From: an uncultured Pelagimonas sp.
GTDB lineage: Bacteria; Pseudomonadota; Alphaproteobacteria; Rhodobacterales; Rhodobacteraceae
Assembly: GCF_947498515.1 (NCBI RefSeq)
Contig: NZ_CANMKO010000004.1
Span: forward strand, 186,001-250,000
Length of the DNA stretch: 64,000 bases
Reading direction: 5' to 3'
Of this stretch, positions 28,323-36,991 are shown in pieces. Numbering within the stretch: the first letter of the stretch is position 1; each line of letters begins with the position of its first letter. The notes beneath the pieces are model-generated. The model did no database searches and was not told the origin of the DNA. It saw nothing but the letters and a program-made list of their open reading frames with translations. The position numbers were made by a program, and so were the translations under genes.

Positions 28323-28483
28323 ACACCGTTTTAGCCGATTGAGTTGTGTTTCAAAAGTACCGACTGAAATAACGTAAGTTGGCAATTATTCTTACAATTG
28401 TCACAGGGCTGCGCGATGATGTCTTCTTTTGACATACTGCATCACAGCAAAATCGACTCAATCAAATGGCAGCTTAGGGCCGG

Positions 28484-28858
28484 TTATCCGTTCTGGAGCA
28501 CCCACCCTAAAACCGCATAAGCAGTTTCCAAGTTTCGAATGTGAAGCTTGAGCTCTTTTTTCTTGGTCAACTCAGCGCCAGGAAATATCTGCCGCAGCTC
28601 TTCGGGGTCTATTGCCAACTCAGCCAAAGCCGGTCTCCTGAAATACCAAAGCACCCATGACTTGTTGAGGACCGCAGAGAAAAACCACCGTTCGTCAAGT
28701 TCGAAGCGCAACTCGCTCTCAATAAATCCGTGCCCTGCAGGCCGAACAATTAAACCGTCGGGTAGCTTGGCTTGAGCCAGTAATAAATAAACGGCTCGAA
28801 CGCTATCATCTACAGGCCTAGCGAGTTGTTCGTGCAGTTTCTCCTTATCTTTCAGCAC
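28484..28858 (-). CDS. Hypothetical protein, 124 residues
   Basis: Starts at GTG 28858 with GGAGAC seven bases upstream. The translation is a compact, mixed alpha/beta sequence (VRAVYLLLAQAKLPDGLIVRPAGHGFIES, then ELRFELDERWFFSAVLNKSWVLWYF) without signal peptide or membrane segment. I do not recognise a family. It lies just upstream of the HNH gene on the same strand with a 160-base gap and could belong to the same accessory module. Confidence 0.55.
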   Translation of the reverse strand: MLKDKEKLHEQLARPVDDSVRAVYLLLAQAKLPDGLIVRPAGHGFIESELRFELDERWFFSAVLNKSWVLWYFRRPALAELAIDPEELRQIFPGAELTKKKELKLHIRNLETAYAVLGWVLQNG

Positions 28859-29057
28859 ACCGGGTCTCCATGTCGCATACTGATCATTAAAACCGTGTCG
28901 AGCAGGTGTTGCAACCCATCAGGCGAACGTCTGCTTCGAAGAAGCTGCATCGTAGAGACAAGCCGTGCATTAAATGTCCGGTAAGGGCCGGTTTTGCCTT
29001 CTTGCATAAGTGACGTTTGGTTCCCAATCTATGTACGGGCAAGCTAGAGGATTAACT

Positions 29058-29576
29058 ATGAGCGCTCGTTTATCGACAGCAATCAGGATTGGCGATGCCG
29101 CTAGGGCGATATTGCAAAAGACAAAGAGTTTTCCTGACCAACATTTTGGGGAAGCTGAAGACAGGGCAGACCGCGAACACATCGGCGTGGAGCCTATGCT
29201 GTTGGCACTTTCGATGGAATTAGCGCTCAAAGCATGGTTCGTTTTCGACCATGACGATCCAAATGTAGTCAGGTCGCATGACCTGACAAAGCTGTTTGAT
29301 GCTTTACTGCCCGAAAGCCAGCAGAGGCTTGATGAGGAGTTCAAGCGATCAGTGAGCCCACATCATCCCAATTTCATTTTAATCGGTTACGGTATTCGTG
29401 ACATTCTTTCACAGCACAAAGATGCATTTGTCGACTGGCGGTATCTTCATGAAGCGAAGAAAACGATGATGTTTGACCAGAGCACCTTTGAGGCGACGCT
29501 AGAAATGGTGCTCAGCGAGTTCGGTAAAAGATACCGAATTGAACCGGAAAAACCACCCTTCGGCCATCTCAAGTAA
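29058..29576 (+). CDS. HEPN-like domain protein
   Basis: A 172-residue, mostly helical protein; ATG 29058 (MSARLSTAIRIGDAA) has a good AGAGGA ribosome site. The segment EPMLLALSMELALKAWFVFDHDD, then VRSHDLTKLFDALLPE, has the pattern of HEPN-type domains (a conserved E-L-K-A helix followed by H-D/N-L). A full RxxxxH RNase motif is not clear (RSHD is present), so it could be an RNase or an inactive helical partner. HEPN proteins are common in toxin-antitoxin and anti-phage loci, and this gene sits among possible defence genes. No MNT-type antitoxin partner is adjacent. Confidence 0.6.
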   Translation: MSARLSTAIRIGDAARAILQKTKSFPDQHFGEAEDRADREHIGVEPMLLALSMELALKAWFVFDHDDPNVVRSHDLTKLFDALLPESQQRLDEEFKRSVSPHHPNFILIGYGIRDILSQHKDAFVDWRYLHEAKKTMMFDQSTFEATLEMVLSEFGKRYRIEPEKPPFGHLK

Positions 29577-29633
29577 TGTCGGCTTTGGGGAAGCCGCACC
29601 GCAGCGCCAATCGCCATGATCAATGTCCGGTCT

Positions 29634-29654
29634 GGGCCGTTCACTACACTCGAC
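29634..29654. repeat. Short dispersed repeat, copy B
   Basis: gggccgttcactacactcga matches 23205-23225 apart from one base. An aatgtccgg motif just upstream (29622-29630) also occurs at 28973. It is probably a decayed mobile or intergenic repeat of this genome. Confidence 0.6.
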
Positions 29655-29761
29655 ACTAGGGGGCGGATTGCGGTCATTAACTACGGGAGCATGGACAGTT
29701 ACAGATAACAGCGAAAACGGTCATTCAACAATAAATATTCTAACTGTCTGACACCCCACAC

Positions 29762-29850
29762 TTCGCTGGTATCGATGTCAGTCAAACGCAGGCAGTGGTT
29801 CCGGAGATGGGCAGCTTAGGGAAGTTGCGTTTCAGCGAACTGACTCAAGG
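29762..29850 (+). pseudogene. IS110-like transposase N-terminal remnant
   Basis: Reads FAGIDVSQTQAV, the conserved opening of IS110/IS1111 transposases whose Asp is the first catalytic residue. It has no start codon and no downstream continuation. Short, so only moderately sure. Confidence 0.5.
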
Positions 29851-30038
29851 CGAGTGGCATGGCCGCCCGGAACCGCAGCTTTGGTTCAAACTGAAATGCC
29901 CTTTTCGCAGTATTTCGGGGCAGTCAGGATATCGGCATTGGCCGGTGTCATAACGCAAAAACGCGCCAATGTTCGGACAAACTATTTACACATTGACCAT
30001 CTAAAAAACTGTGACCGTTTTGATCTATTGGGTGGATA

Positions 30039-31784
30039 ATGATCCGTATTGGCCTTGTGTTTTTGTTTCTTTTTGTTGCGGCAGCCAAAGCGCAGGAGGC
30101 GTTGCCAATAAATGCATGGCCTGGGTTGGATCACGTCGAAGCGCGGAATTTGAGGCCGGCGGAGTTTGAAAAACTCGTTGATAAGGCCCGCCTACGGATC
30201 AATCTGCGACGTGGGCGGCAAATCCAAACAGAAATAGACGCGCTGGAAAAAATGCAAGCCCAAGTCTTGATGCCCGCAGCAGATACAGCATTCATTCCGG
30301 AGCTCCGCGCGCATGTCAAAGAATACCGGATCGCATGTAGTCAAGGTGATACGCAAGCCTGCACAGAATTGGGGCTCTTCTATTTTTATGGGGCCGGTGT
30401 TTGGATTGATAAAGAACTTGGCAAAGCGATGGTTGAACTATCGTGCCACCGGGGGGGGCTAGCGGCCTGCGAATCCGGTTTTCGTTTTGAAGATTATGGC
30501 CCGCATGAACCGATTTTGACTCGAGGCTGCATGAACGGATCCGCCCAATCCTGCTACACTTTGGCCTATGCCTATGGCAACGGCCGGGTGGGACTTGCGA
30601 AGGATACAAATCTTGCAAGTACACTGAACGATATGGCGTTAGATTTGGCGCGCGTTGGATGTCGCAAAGGCAATGGGCAAAACTGTTTCCTGCAATACAA
30701 CATCCTGGAGTCGCGTTATCGTTATCAAAAGGATCCCATTCCCGAGGCGGTGAAACAAGAATTGGTTCAAGCACTGAATGCAGGATGTGCCTTGAGGAAT
30801 CCAAATAGTTGTGGAGCAAAAGAAGTTAAGACACAGTTTAACTCGATGAAGCTGGAATTGGGTACCCCAATTCCACACGAGCCCATTTTTGATGACCCAA
30901 TGCATCCGGATGATCTCGCTTGCACTCTGGGTCATCAGTCCGCCTGCCGGTCACGGCATCAGCCTCTACCGCGTTACTCTGCCTTTTATAATTGTAACGA
31001 TATTTACAATTTGCATTTGTGTCGTTCGTATATGCCTGGGCAATTACCTGACCTTGCTGATGGTCGAGATGACTTGGAGCGAATGCAATCCGAGAACCGA
31101 GAAGGTCGTGCGCTGTTCGAAGCCGCTACGCAGAGCCCTGAATACTTTATGTTTCACCCAAAGGACTACGGTAAATTGCGGCGTGTCTCTCGCTCATGTG
31201 TTTTGGGGCAGGCTTACGCATGCCGCAATCTCGCGGAGATGTACGAGGGAGGCTTCGGAACTGGATTATGGCTAAGCGATGATTACGGTGATATCGTTTC
31301 AGGGCTGCAAGAGAAACGCTCTTTGTTGCTGCATCTATGTGATGCTGGCGATGCATTGGCTTGCCACGAATTTGGTTATAGCCATACAGGCCGGGGTGAT
31401 GAAGATCGACCTGACTTATACATGCGTGCTTGGCAACGTGCCTGCGACATGGGAGCAGGGCATAGCTGTCAGCGTTTGGCGTTCGAATACGGGCTTGAAC
31501 AGTCAAGCGACGAAGATGAGCTTCTTAATGAACAAGTCCGAATTAGATACGCAAAGCGAGCATGTGACCTAGACGTTTTCGACGGGTGCCGCGAGCTGAA
31601 TGGGTACGGGAACGCCGATCCAACCCAATACCCTCAATTGAATTTGCGCGCGTGTTTAGAGGGAGTGGGTGCAAGCTGCGAGATTCTAGCACAGGAATAC
31701 CGTGCTGGTAGCGACGGATTTCGCAAAGACCGAGCCTTCGCCAAATTGATCCTCAAGGCTGGTATTTCACTTACCCAGCACTAG
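30039..31784 (+). CDS. Secreted Cys-rich Sel1-like repeat protein
   Basis: A 581-residue protein with a clear signal peptide (IRIGLVFLFLFVAAAKAQ). From about residue 95 it has repeats of the Sel1/TPR-like type in which each helical pair begins and ends with Cys, for example ACSQGDTQACTELGLFYFYGAG and ACRNLAEMYEGGFGTGLW, and near the C-terminus ACDMGAGHSCQRLAFEYG. This resembles the disulfide-stabilised Helicobacter cysteine-rich (Hcp) proteins. Such solenoids act in protein-protein interaction in the periplasm or outside the cell. The N-terminal 95 residues are not recognised. It stands alone between decayed mobile DNA; function unknown. Confidence 0.8.
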   Translation: MIRIGLVFLFLFVAAAKAQEALPINAWPGLDHVEARNLRPAEFEKLVDKARLRINLRRGRQIQTEIDALEKMQAQVLMPAADTAFIPELRAHVKEYRIACSQGDTQACTELGLFYFYGAGVWIDKELGKAMVELSCHRGGLAACESGFRFEDYGPHEPILTRGCMNGSAQSCYTLAYAYGNGRVGLAKDTNLASTLNDMALDLARVGCRKGNGQNCFLQYNILESRYRYQKDPIPEAVKQELVQALNAGCALRNPNSCGAKEVKTQFNSMKLELGTPIPHEPIFDDPMHPDDLACTLGHQSACRSRHQPLPRYSAFYNCNDIYNLHLCRSYMPGQLPDLADGRDDLERMQSENREGRALFEAATQSPEYFMFHPKDYGKLRRVSRSCVLGQAYACRNLAEMYEGGFGTGLWLSDDYGDIVSGLQEKRSLLLHLCDAGDALACHEFGYSHTGRGDEDRPDLYMRAWQRACDMGAGHSCQRLAFEYGLEQSSDEDELLNEQVRIRYAKRACDLDVFDGCRELNGYGNADPTQYPQLNLRACLEGVGASCEILAQEYRAGSDGFRKDRAFAKLILKAGISLTQH

Positions 31785-32028
31785 GAAGGTTAGAGGCTTT
31801 ACAACCTCAGCGAGGATTCGACTCGCCTGCAGTCTTGCCCGTTGGGTGCCCCAAATGCTGCAAACCATGCCAAACGGCAGGATTGGCGAAGCTGCAACGC
31901 AGAAACCGACCAGCCCCCCAAAGGTCGGTTTGGGCCGAAAGCTACCTTCAGCCTTTTTTTGACCAACTGGTTACGATCAATTAGTGAAAATGCTGCAACG
32001 GCTCTTCAAGTCTCAGTCGAGTTAAATA

Positions 32029-32490
32029 TCACACTTCTACGGCACTTATGAGACCAATTTTTCCGAAAGGTGTATTTGTAGAAGTTTGCGGTTCAAAATG
32101 CGCGCTGCAAGGCCCGAGTTGCAACGTCGTCAAGACCGCAGCAACCATAGACACATGCATGAAAAACTCCATATCTCCGGTCGCTGGATCCATTTTGGGG
32201 CTGCGTAAAGGAGTGTTTGGATCTCCTGTTTGAACGAAATTTATCTTCAAGAACTTGCACGGAGTTAATTCCGTGGCGTTCTGCCTGCAATACATAACGC
32301 TTTGGGCAACAGGGTGTTGTCCCGCATTCTCTACGTAATTTCCAATTTCAATAGTGTATTTATCAATAATCAAAGAAGTAGAGCTTGCGGATTTTAACTT
32401 AGTATTTTCGGATTCACCTTTAATCTTTTCACCTACTACCTCACTGCCGTCCAAAAATGGCGCAGGGAGCTTCTTTCTAAAATCTGTCAT
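32029..32490 (-). CDS. Hypothetical protein, 153 residues
   Basis: ATG 32490 has GAAGG nine bases upstream. The sequence is non-repetitive with two hydrophobic patches (EFFMHVSMVAAVLTTLQLG) and reads as beta-rich (TSLIIDKYTIEIGNYVENAG, then SVMYCRQNATELTPCKFLKINFVQTG), so it is probably real. No signal peptide and no family recognised. It stands alone between short gaps. Confidence 0.5.
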   Translation of the reverse strand: MTDFRKKLPAPFLDGSEVVGEKIKGESENTKLKSASSTSLIIDKYTIEIGNYVENAGQHPVAQSVMYCRQNATELTPCKFLKINFVQTGDPNTPLRSPKMDPATGDMEFFMHVSMVAAVLTTLQLGPCSAHFEPQTSTNTPFGKIGLISAVEV

Positions 32491-32734
32491 TCAATTCGCC
32501 TTCAAAATCAAGACCTCGTTGCTAGTTTTAGATGCGGGTCATCTGGATGATTACAGCCTACTCAGACAAGTTTGAGCACGTCAATGATCAATCCGCCTAC
32601 TTTTAGGAACGTAGGAATCGGTCCTTGCCCTCTCTGTGCCGTAAAGCAGGCTTTGTCCTGCCCAAAATGCTGCACCTTGCTTCGTACGGCAGCTCCGGGC
32701 CGTTTTGGCAACTTAGTTAGAAGGATGAAAAGTC

Positions 32735-32944
32735 ATTATAGTATTTGAACCCGTTGTTTTGTTGGGTGTCCTTTCGGCATTCGCATACATAACATACGAG
32801 TTTTATTGCATTGTTGGAGAAATGGCTACGGCAAGGGAACATTCTCCATGGCCATGGTGGTTGTTGGCCTTGGCAACGTCGGTGTTAGCGTCAATCATAA
32901 TCTTACGGCTGTTTTTCCCGGTGTCGGAAGTCGATGGTGTCTAA
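32735..32944 (+). CDS. Small two-TM membrane protein (start uncertain)
   Basis: A frame of up to 69 codons ends at 32944. It encodes two clear hydrophobic helices: VVLLGVLSAFAYITYEFY and WWLLALATSVLASIIILRLF. AGAAGGA at 32719-32725 would fit a rare ATT start at 32735; the first standard start is TTG 32759. The hydrophobic pattern and RBS argue for a real gene, but the non-standard start is a weakness. Confidence 0.4.
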   Translation: MIVFEPVVLLGVLSAFAYITYEFYCIVGEMATAREHSPWPWWLLALATSVLASIIILRLFFPVSEVDGV

Positions 32945-33293
32945 GACTAGACTTTGAGATCGAAAGCTATGGCGGCCTTTGGAATGCTGCGGTGCAAAAG
33001 CTCGCAGCCCAGCCAACGTTCGCTGTGGGCCGTACGTTCCCCAGCCGCCTCAAGGCAAAACGACTGCGCATCGCTGACATTGGCGTGTTTCGGTGTCGCT
33101 CAGGACCGGTCAAGCCTACGCGGAACGGCGGATGTCAGCCCAAAGCAGACCAGTGTCGCAGGACTGAATCCAAGATTACCGCATGTGCAAACAACTTGTC
33201 TCGACTTCCGGAGAGTTGACCTCCAGACCGAAAAAGACAAGTTTCAATGACCAAAATTGCATTCAATTCGCGAATTCAATAAAGGCCACAGAA
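32945..33293. other. Gap containing a dispersed repeat
   Basis: No convincing gene. Bases 33074-33148 are similar to 34300-34375, including ctgacatt, cgtg.ttcggtg and a shared gtcagcccaaagcag end. Another gggccg core lies near 33008. Confidence 0.5.
33074..33148. repeat. Dispersed intergenic repeat, copy 1
   Basis: Shares an ordered set of blocks with 34300-34375: ctgacattsgcgtg, ttcggtg, ggaccg and gtcagcccaaagcag. The spacing is nearly the same, so they are copies of one 75-base element, partly decayed. Confidence 0.6.
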
Positions 33294-34082
33294 CTACTCG
33301 ACTCTGATGAGAAGGCTGTCGCTCACCAGTAAATAAGTTCGTCTTTCCACTTTCCCAGCGCCGTCTACGAGAAGAAAGTCAATGTACAATGAATAGAAGT
33401 TTTCCAAATAGACAGCGTATTGCCGACAGTTCGGGTCTTCGCCTTGATCATCGGTTTGTTGGAACTCGAGACGTCGTTCACTGAGATAGAGTGAGAGATC
33501 AGATGAAAAAGCAGTTAGGCCAAGGTTGAGCCTCTCAGGACCACAGATAAACGACTGCAAACGTTTTTGGCCTCGCTGCATTTGGGAATGCCCATTGACG
33601 CCGATATTGAGGATAAAGTCTCCTGTTGCGACCGATAGAGACCCAACGTTGGAAGGAAAAAGAAGCGAAAAGACGCATTTCTCAGATTCATCCAGTATAG
33701 CAACCTCAGTGAAGAAGCTGTCTTCTTGGCTCTCGGACAATGGCTCCGTCCCAAAATCATCAAGCTCTGCAGGGAAAACTGTTTGCACCACTTTTGCACG
33801 CACGGGTTGCAATTTTTCAACCAACTCATGAGCAAAGCTTGCTGGCGGAATAGGACCATCAAAGTCCGCTGCGGCGTGAACCCTGGTTAGAATAACTTCG
33901 TCGCCATGGATGAGGTTGGGACACTTGCCCGTACGTACAAGCGTCCCCTCCGGAAGCACCTCATATGGCGCGGAATGGGAGGCGGTAGATAGTGCCAGCA
34001 ATAAAGAAAAAACCACGAGCAGTATACTAACAGAATTGCCCGAGTGTTTTCGCCAGCTAGCTCTTTCCGGTTTGTTTGGCAT
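33294..34082 (-). CDS. Hypothetical exported protein
   Basis: A 262-residue protein with an N-terminal signal sequence (KHSGNSVSILLVVFSLLLALSTASHSAP). The mature part contains four Cys (GKCPNL, EKCVFS, FICGPE, NCRQYA) that could form two disulfides in the periplasm, and is predicted mainly beta. No domain is recognised. The gene stands alone between gaps carrying the dispersed repeat. Confidence 0.6.
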   Translation of the reverse strand: MPNKPERASWRKHSGNSVSILLVVFSLLLALSTASHSAPYEVLPEGTLVRTGKCPNLIHGDEVILTRVHAAADFDGPIPPASFAHELVEKLQPVRAKVVQTVFPAELDDFGTEPLSESQEDSFFTEVAILDESEKCVFSLLFPSNVGSLSVATGDFILNIGVNGHSQMQRGQKRLQSFICGPERLNLGLTAFSSDLSLYLSERRLEFQQTDDQGEDPNCRQYAVYLENFYSLYIDFLLVDGAGKVERRTYLLVSDSLLIRVE

Positions 34083-34636
34083 AACCTGAACCTAAACTGT
34101 AAATCACACTCGAACTCGGGAACGAGCATAGGGCGGATGCCAATTGAATGAAAGTCAACATGGGTCGCTCAACTGTCATCCAACTAAGACTTCTGTAGCA
34201 AGGTTCACCAATGACCGGTTACAACGCGGCGTTGCAGCGTGTCGTTGTTGGGTTGTTGGGGTCATAACTCGACTTTGCAAACTCCGTTATCTGCGCTTCT
34301 CTGACATTCGCGTGCTTCGGTGGCGCGCCGGACCGTTCACACACATGTGGAGCGTCCGGTGTCAGCCCAAAGCAGTCCTCGATTCAGAGCTACACTCTTT
34401 AAAAGCAGACCTTTGCAACGCTAAGCAGCATCGACCACGTTGCGGGAGCTTTCTGACACGCACTGCCGTCGCTGCAATAACGACCTTTCGCGGCCGCGCT
34501 GCGCAGAAAGTACTATGGCCTAAGTAGGCTACATTGGTGTTCCTGATACACCTGACCTATCCAAAAGCAGATGTTAGCAACAACACAGATGCCACGTTAT
34601 ACTCGATAGATAAGTCTTGGGCACAAAGGTACAAAC
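34083..34636. other. Gap with dispersed repeat, no convincing gene
   Basis: About 550 bases. Open frames here (for example 34144-34527) lack a ribosome site and domain. Bases 34300-34375 are the second copy of the repeat at 33074-33148. Confidence 0.5.
34300..34375. repeat. Dispersed intergenic repeat, copy 2
   Basis: Partner of 33074-33148; blocks ctgacattcgcgtgcttcgg and gtcagcccaaagcag are the best conserved. Confidence 0.6.
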
Positions 34637-35977
34637 CTATTCCCCAAAGGGCCGCTCCTCACATTTCAAAGTTGAAGCGTCATGAAGAAAATCATCCCGG
34701 CCGTAACGTGGATCTAGGTATGAGAAGCTTTTAAGTGCAAAATAATTTTCGGCAGGCATGAAAGTCTGCGCAATTTCCAAAGCGATTTCCTTAGAGCGCT
34801 GAGCATCTATCTCTTCAGAAATTTCTACGCTCCAGACACCTTCAGTATCTGTTGGTTGAATTCCTAACGCACCCTGGTTGCTATACAATTCGGAAAAATA
34901 TATTGCTCGCTCACCCATTCCGTAAACCACAACTGGGTAGGTGGAAACACCAAAAACAGCGTTTTTATTTTCCACAAGGAAGGCAAGGGTTTCATCGATC
35001 GTTTTTTGGCTTTCTCCGGGATAGAGCAAGATGTTAACCTTTGCCTTGACATCATTAATTTCGCAAGCGGAAAGAATCTCTCGAGCCTTACTTAGGTATG
35101 CTATTGGATTTTTTGATTTCCCCATGTTTACAACTTGGCTGGGAGAAGCCGTCTCCAAACCCAAATCCAAAACGTCGAGACCTGCGCCTGATAACTTAGA
35201 AAGTTTCGCTGCGTCCAATACATCCACCCGAGATTCAGTTCTCCATTTGAAAGACATATTCCTACGGTGATATTCTCGTGAAAACTCTTGAACCCAACGA
35301 GTGCTAGGTGCAAACATAGAGCTCTCAAAATATAAATTCCTTGTATCGTCATAGCACGACAGTATGTCCTCAATCTCATCCAACAATGTCACTGCCGGTT
35401 TCATTGGCGTAAGGCGCTCATTTGCCTCTTCGCAAAACGCACATCCAAGTCCACATCCTCTTGACACCTCAACGCTGGGCTGAAAGGCATTTCGATCTAC
35501 CAAAAGGCGATAATTGAGTGGTGCTGGTGATGCAGGGTTTGCACGGATAGGTGCATCTGGTTTTGATGTCTCTATCTGCGAGACTATCAATTCGCCCATC
35601 CCCTTGTGTAGCACTACATCAGATGGAAATTTTGCAACTATATAGTCCCAGTTTTGATCAATTACCCAACGACCACCAATGTGAACTTTCACATTTTTAT
35701 TGTTTTTTAACAAATTTCTAACAAGAATTTGAGACCACTCCACCGCATAAAAACTGGGGAGTGAAAGCAGAACGGTGTCCGCGAGTAGAATTTCCGGATA
35801 CTTTTCTAAAAACACAGTGGGAGAATCAAAGTGACCGTGGTAAACGGGCACTTTGGCCCGGAATTTGGACGCTAATCCTAATAAACCGTAATTGAGATAC
35901 CGGTGAGCGCGCCTGTAGGGTTCGTTTCCCTTTTTTGGTGACAGCATGCCGGCCGAAACTGCTACAATTTTACTCAC
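34637..35977 (-). CDS. Radical SAM protein with B12-binding-like N-terminal domain
   Basis: A 446-residue protein. Residues 1-150 look like a cobalamin-binding Rossmann domain (KIVAVSAGML, then LLADTVLLSLPSFYAVEWSQ and VKVHIGGRW), though the usual DxHxxG motif is not seen. The radical SAM core follows. The cluster motif is SRGCGLGCAFCEE (CxxxCxxC, about residues 173-180), with downstream RNLYFESSMFAPSTRW, then WRTESRVDVLD and LDVLDLGLETASPSQV (the E and GLE elements) and NILLYPGESQKTID. This B12/radical SAM layout is used by methyltransferases and other C-C or C-S forming enzymes. Codon use and base composition are much more AT-rich than the flanking core genes, which suggests transfer. The next gene upstream on the same strand is a two-TM/PLD-like protein, possibly co-transcribed. 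Confidence 0.8.
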   Translation of the reverse strand: MSKIVAVSAGMLSPKKGNEPYRRAHRYLNYGLLGLASKFRAKVPVYHGHFDSPTVFLEKYPEILLADTVLLSLPSFYAVEWSQILVRNLLKNNKNVKVHIGGRWVIDQNWDYIVAKFPSDVVLHKGMGELIVSQIETSKPDAPIRANPASPAPLNYRLLVDRNAFQPSVEVSRGCGLGCAFCEEANERLTPMKPAVTLLDEIEDILSCYDDTRNLYFESSMFAPSTRWVQEFSREYHRRNMSFKWRTESRVDVLDAAKLSKLSGAGLDVLDLGLETASPSQVVNMGKSKNPIAYLSKAREILSACEINDVKAKVNILLYPGESQKTIDETLAFLVENKNAVFGVSTYPVVVYGMGERAIYFSELYSNQGALGIQPTDTEGVWSVEISEEIDAQRSKEIALEIAQTFMPAENYFALKSFSYLDPRYGRDDFLHDASTLKCEERPFGE

Positions 35978-36082
35978 GTAACGTCCTCTTCAAAACTCGT
36001 GTATAGGCTATCATTGTTCGGAAGTTTTACTAGAAATGCAGCATACCAGAACTGTTGCATGTTGGCGGCACCTTTTTTAAGA

Positions 36083-36991
36083 TCACTCCAAGGGAACCAC
36101 ACGTGATAGTTTCGGATGCTCGATTATACTTTCGAAATACGTATAAAAAGCGTCTCCAAGCTGTGAGTCCACAACTATTTTTAAATATGGCGTTCGCGTG
36201 TTGTCTTTAGAAATCGCCGTGTACGGAAACACGTATATTATGTCATCTACCACCATCGCAGATACATATCCTGCAGCTGAAATCAACTTCAGGCTTATCT
36301 CCACGTCAGCCTGCAAAATGGACGTTCGAGCAAATGCGATCCGCTCCGCAACTCTAGTGTGAGCGCCGGTTGTTAATGTAGGGTCACGTGTAATATCGAA
36401 CAATGATACTAGCGACAGTGGAGGATTGGCTTCGATTGAAATTCTCGCGTCTGGATCAACGAAACAAATACAAACATCTAGCGCCGGCTTTTTCTTCTTT
36501 TTTGAAATCAAATCATCAAGATGCTGGGTGAGAAATTCTCCATTTGAAATTCCAAACGCCCAAACGCGATATTTTGCCGACGCAATCGCTTGGCCGTAGT
36601 CACGGTTAGCTTCGTCGCTACCTTTCTGGGAAAAACACTCCTTTATTCCAAGGGTTCTTTCATAGAATTGCAATTTTTCGAAGTTTCTAGATGCAGTCTT
36701 GTCAAAGATAAATCTAAGAAATTCTGCCACCGCGAAAAATATGCCTGATGCACTAAGAGAACTGAGGATTCCTATCCAAGTGGATGCTGGCATCCCTAGC
36801 CACGAACTTCCAGGGGTTAGGGATTGATTCTGGACTGCTAGGACGGTCATCCATCCGCAAGCTACAGCAAGTAGTAGCCCAACGAGAATGTATACTACTC
36901 TGTGAGTTAAGTTCATGTCGAAATCCGTGGGTTTGAATTTAAGATCGTTTCGTATTTTGGCCTTAGATACAGCACAATATTCGGTATGCAT
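36083..36991 (-). CDS. Two-TM protein with PLD-like cytoplasmic domain
   Basis: Up to 302 residues (ATG 36991; ATG 36916 is an alternative that starts just before the first helix, and neither has a clear RBS). Two membrane helices lie at about 33-55 (VVYILVGLLLAVACGWMTVLAV) and 67-92. The soluble domain has AIASAKYRVWAFGISNGEFLTQHL, then ALDVCICFVDPDARISIEA and AMVVDDIIYVFPYTAI, a pattern seen in phospholipase D-like and related effector domains, but a canonical HxKxxxxD motif is absent. It shares the AT-rich composition of the radical SAM gene 106 bases downstream. A defence or signalling pair is possible; function unknown. Confidence 0.6.
   Translation of the reverse strand: MHTEYCAVSKAKIRNDLKFKPTDFDMNLTHRVVYILVGLLLAVACGWMTVLAVQNQSLTPGSSWLGMPASTWIGILSSLSASGIFFAVAEFLRFIFDKTASRNFEKLQFYERTLGIKECFSQKGSDEANRDYGQAIASAKYRVWAFGISNGEFLTQHLDDLISKKKKKPALDVCICFVDPDARISIEANPPLSLVSLFDITRDPTLTTGAHTRVAERIAFARTSILQADVEISLKLISAAGYVSAMVVDDIIYVFPYTAISKDNTRTPYLKIVVDSQLGDAFYTYFESIIEHPKLSRVVPLE

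Larger units (their letters stand above)
29577..30038. other. Gap with dispersed repeat and IS110-like remnant
   Basis: The first part (29620-29655) holds a copy of the short repeat also present at 23205. At about 29762-29850 the plus strand reads FAGIDVSQTQAV...GKLRFSELTQ, resembling the N-terminus of IS110-family transposases (GIDVSKxxLDV); nothing after it continues the transposase. The remainder to the Sel1 gene start shows nothing recognisable. Confidence 0.55.

Noticed and set aside
34144-34527. 127-residue plus-strand frame
   Set aside because: It covers the dispersed repeat and has no ribosome site or recognised domain.
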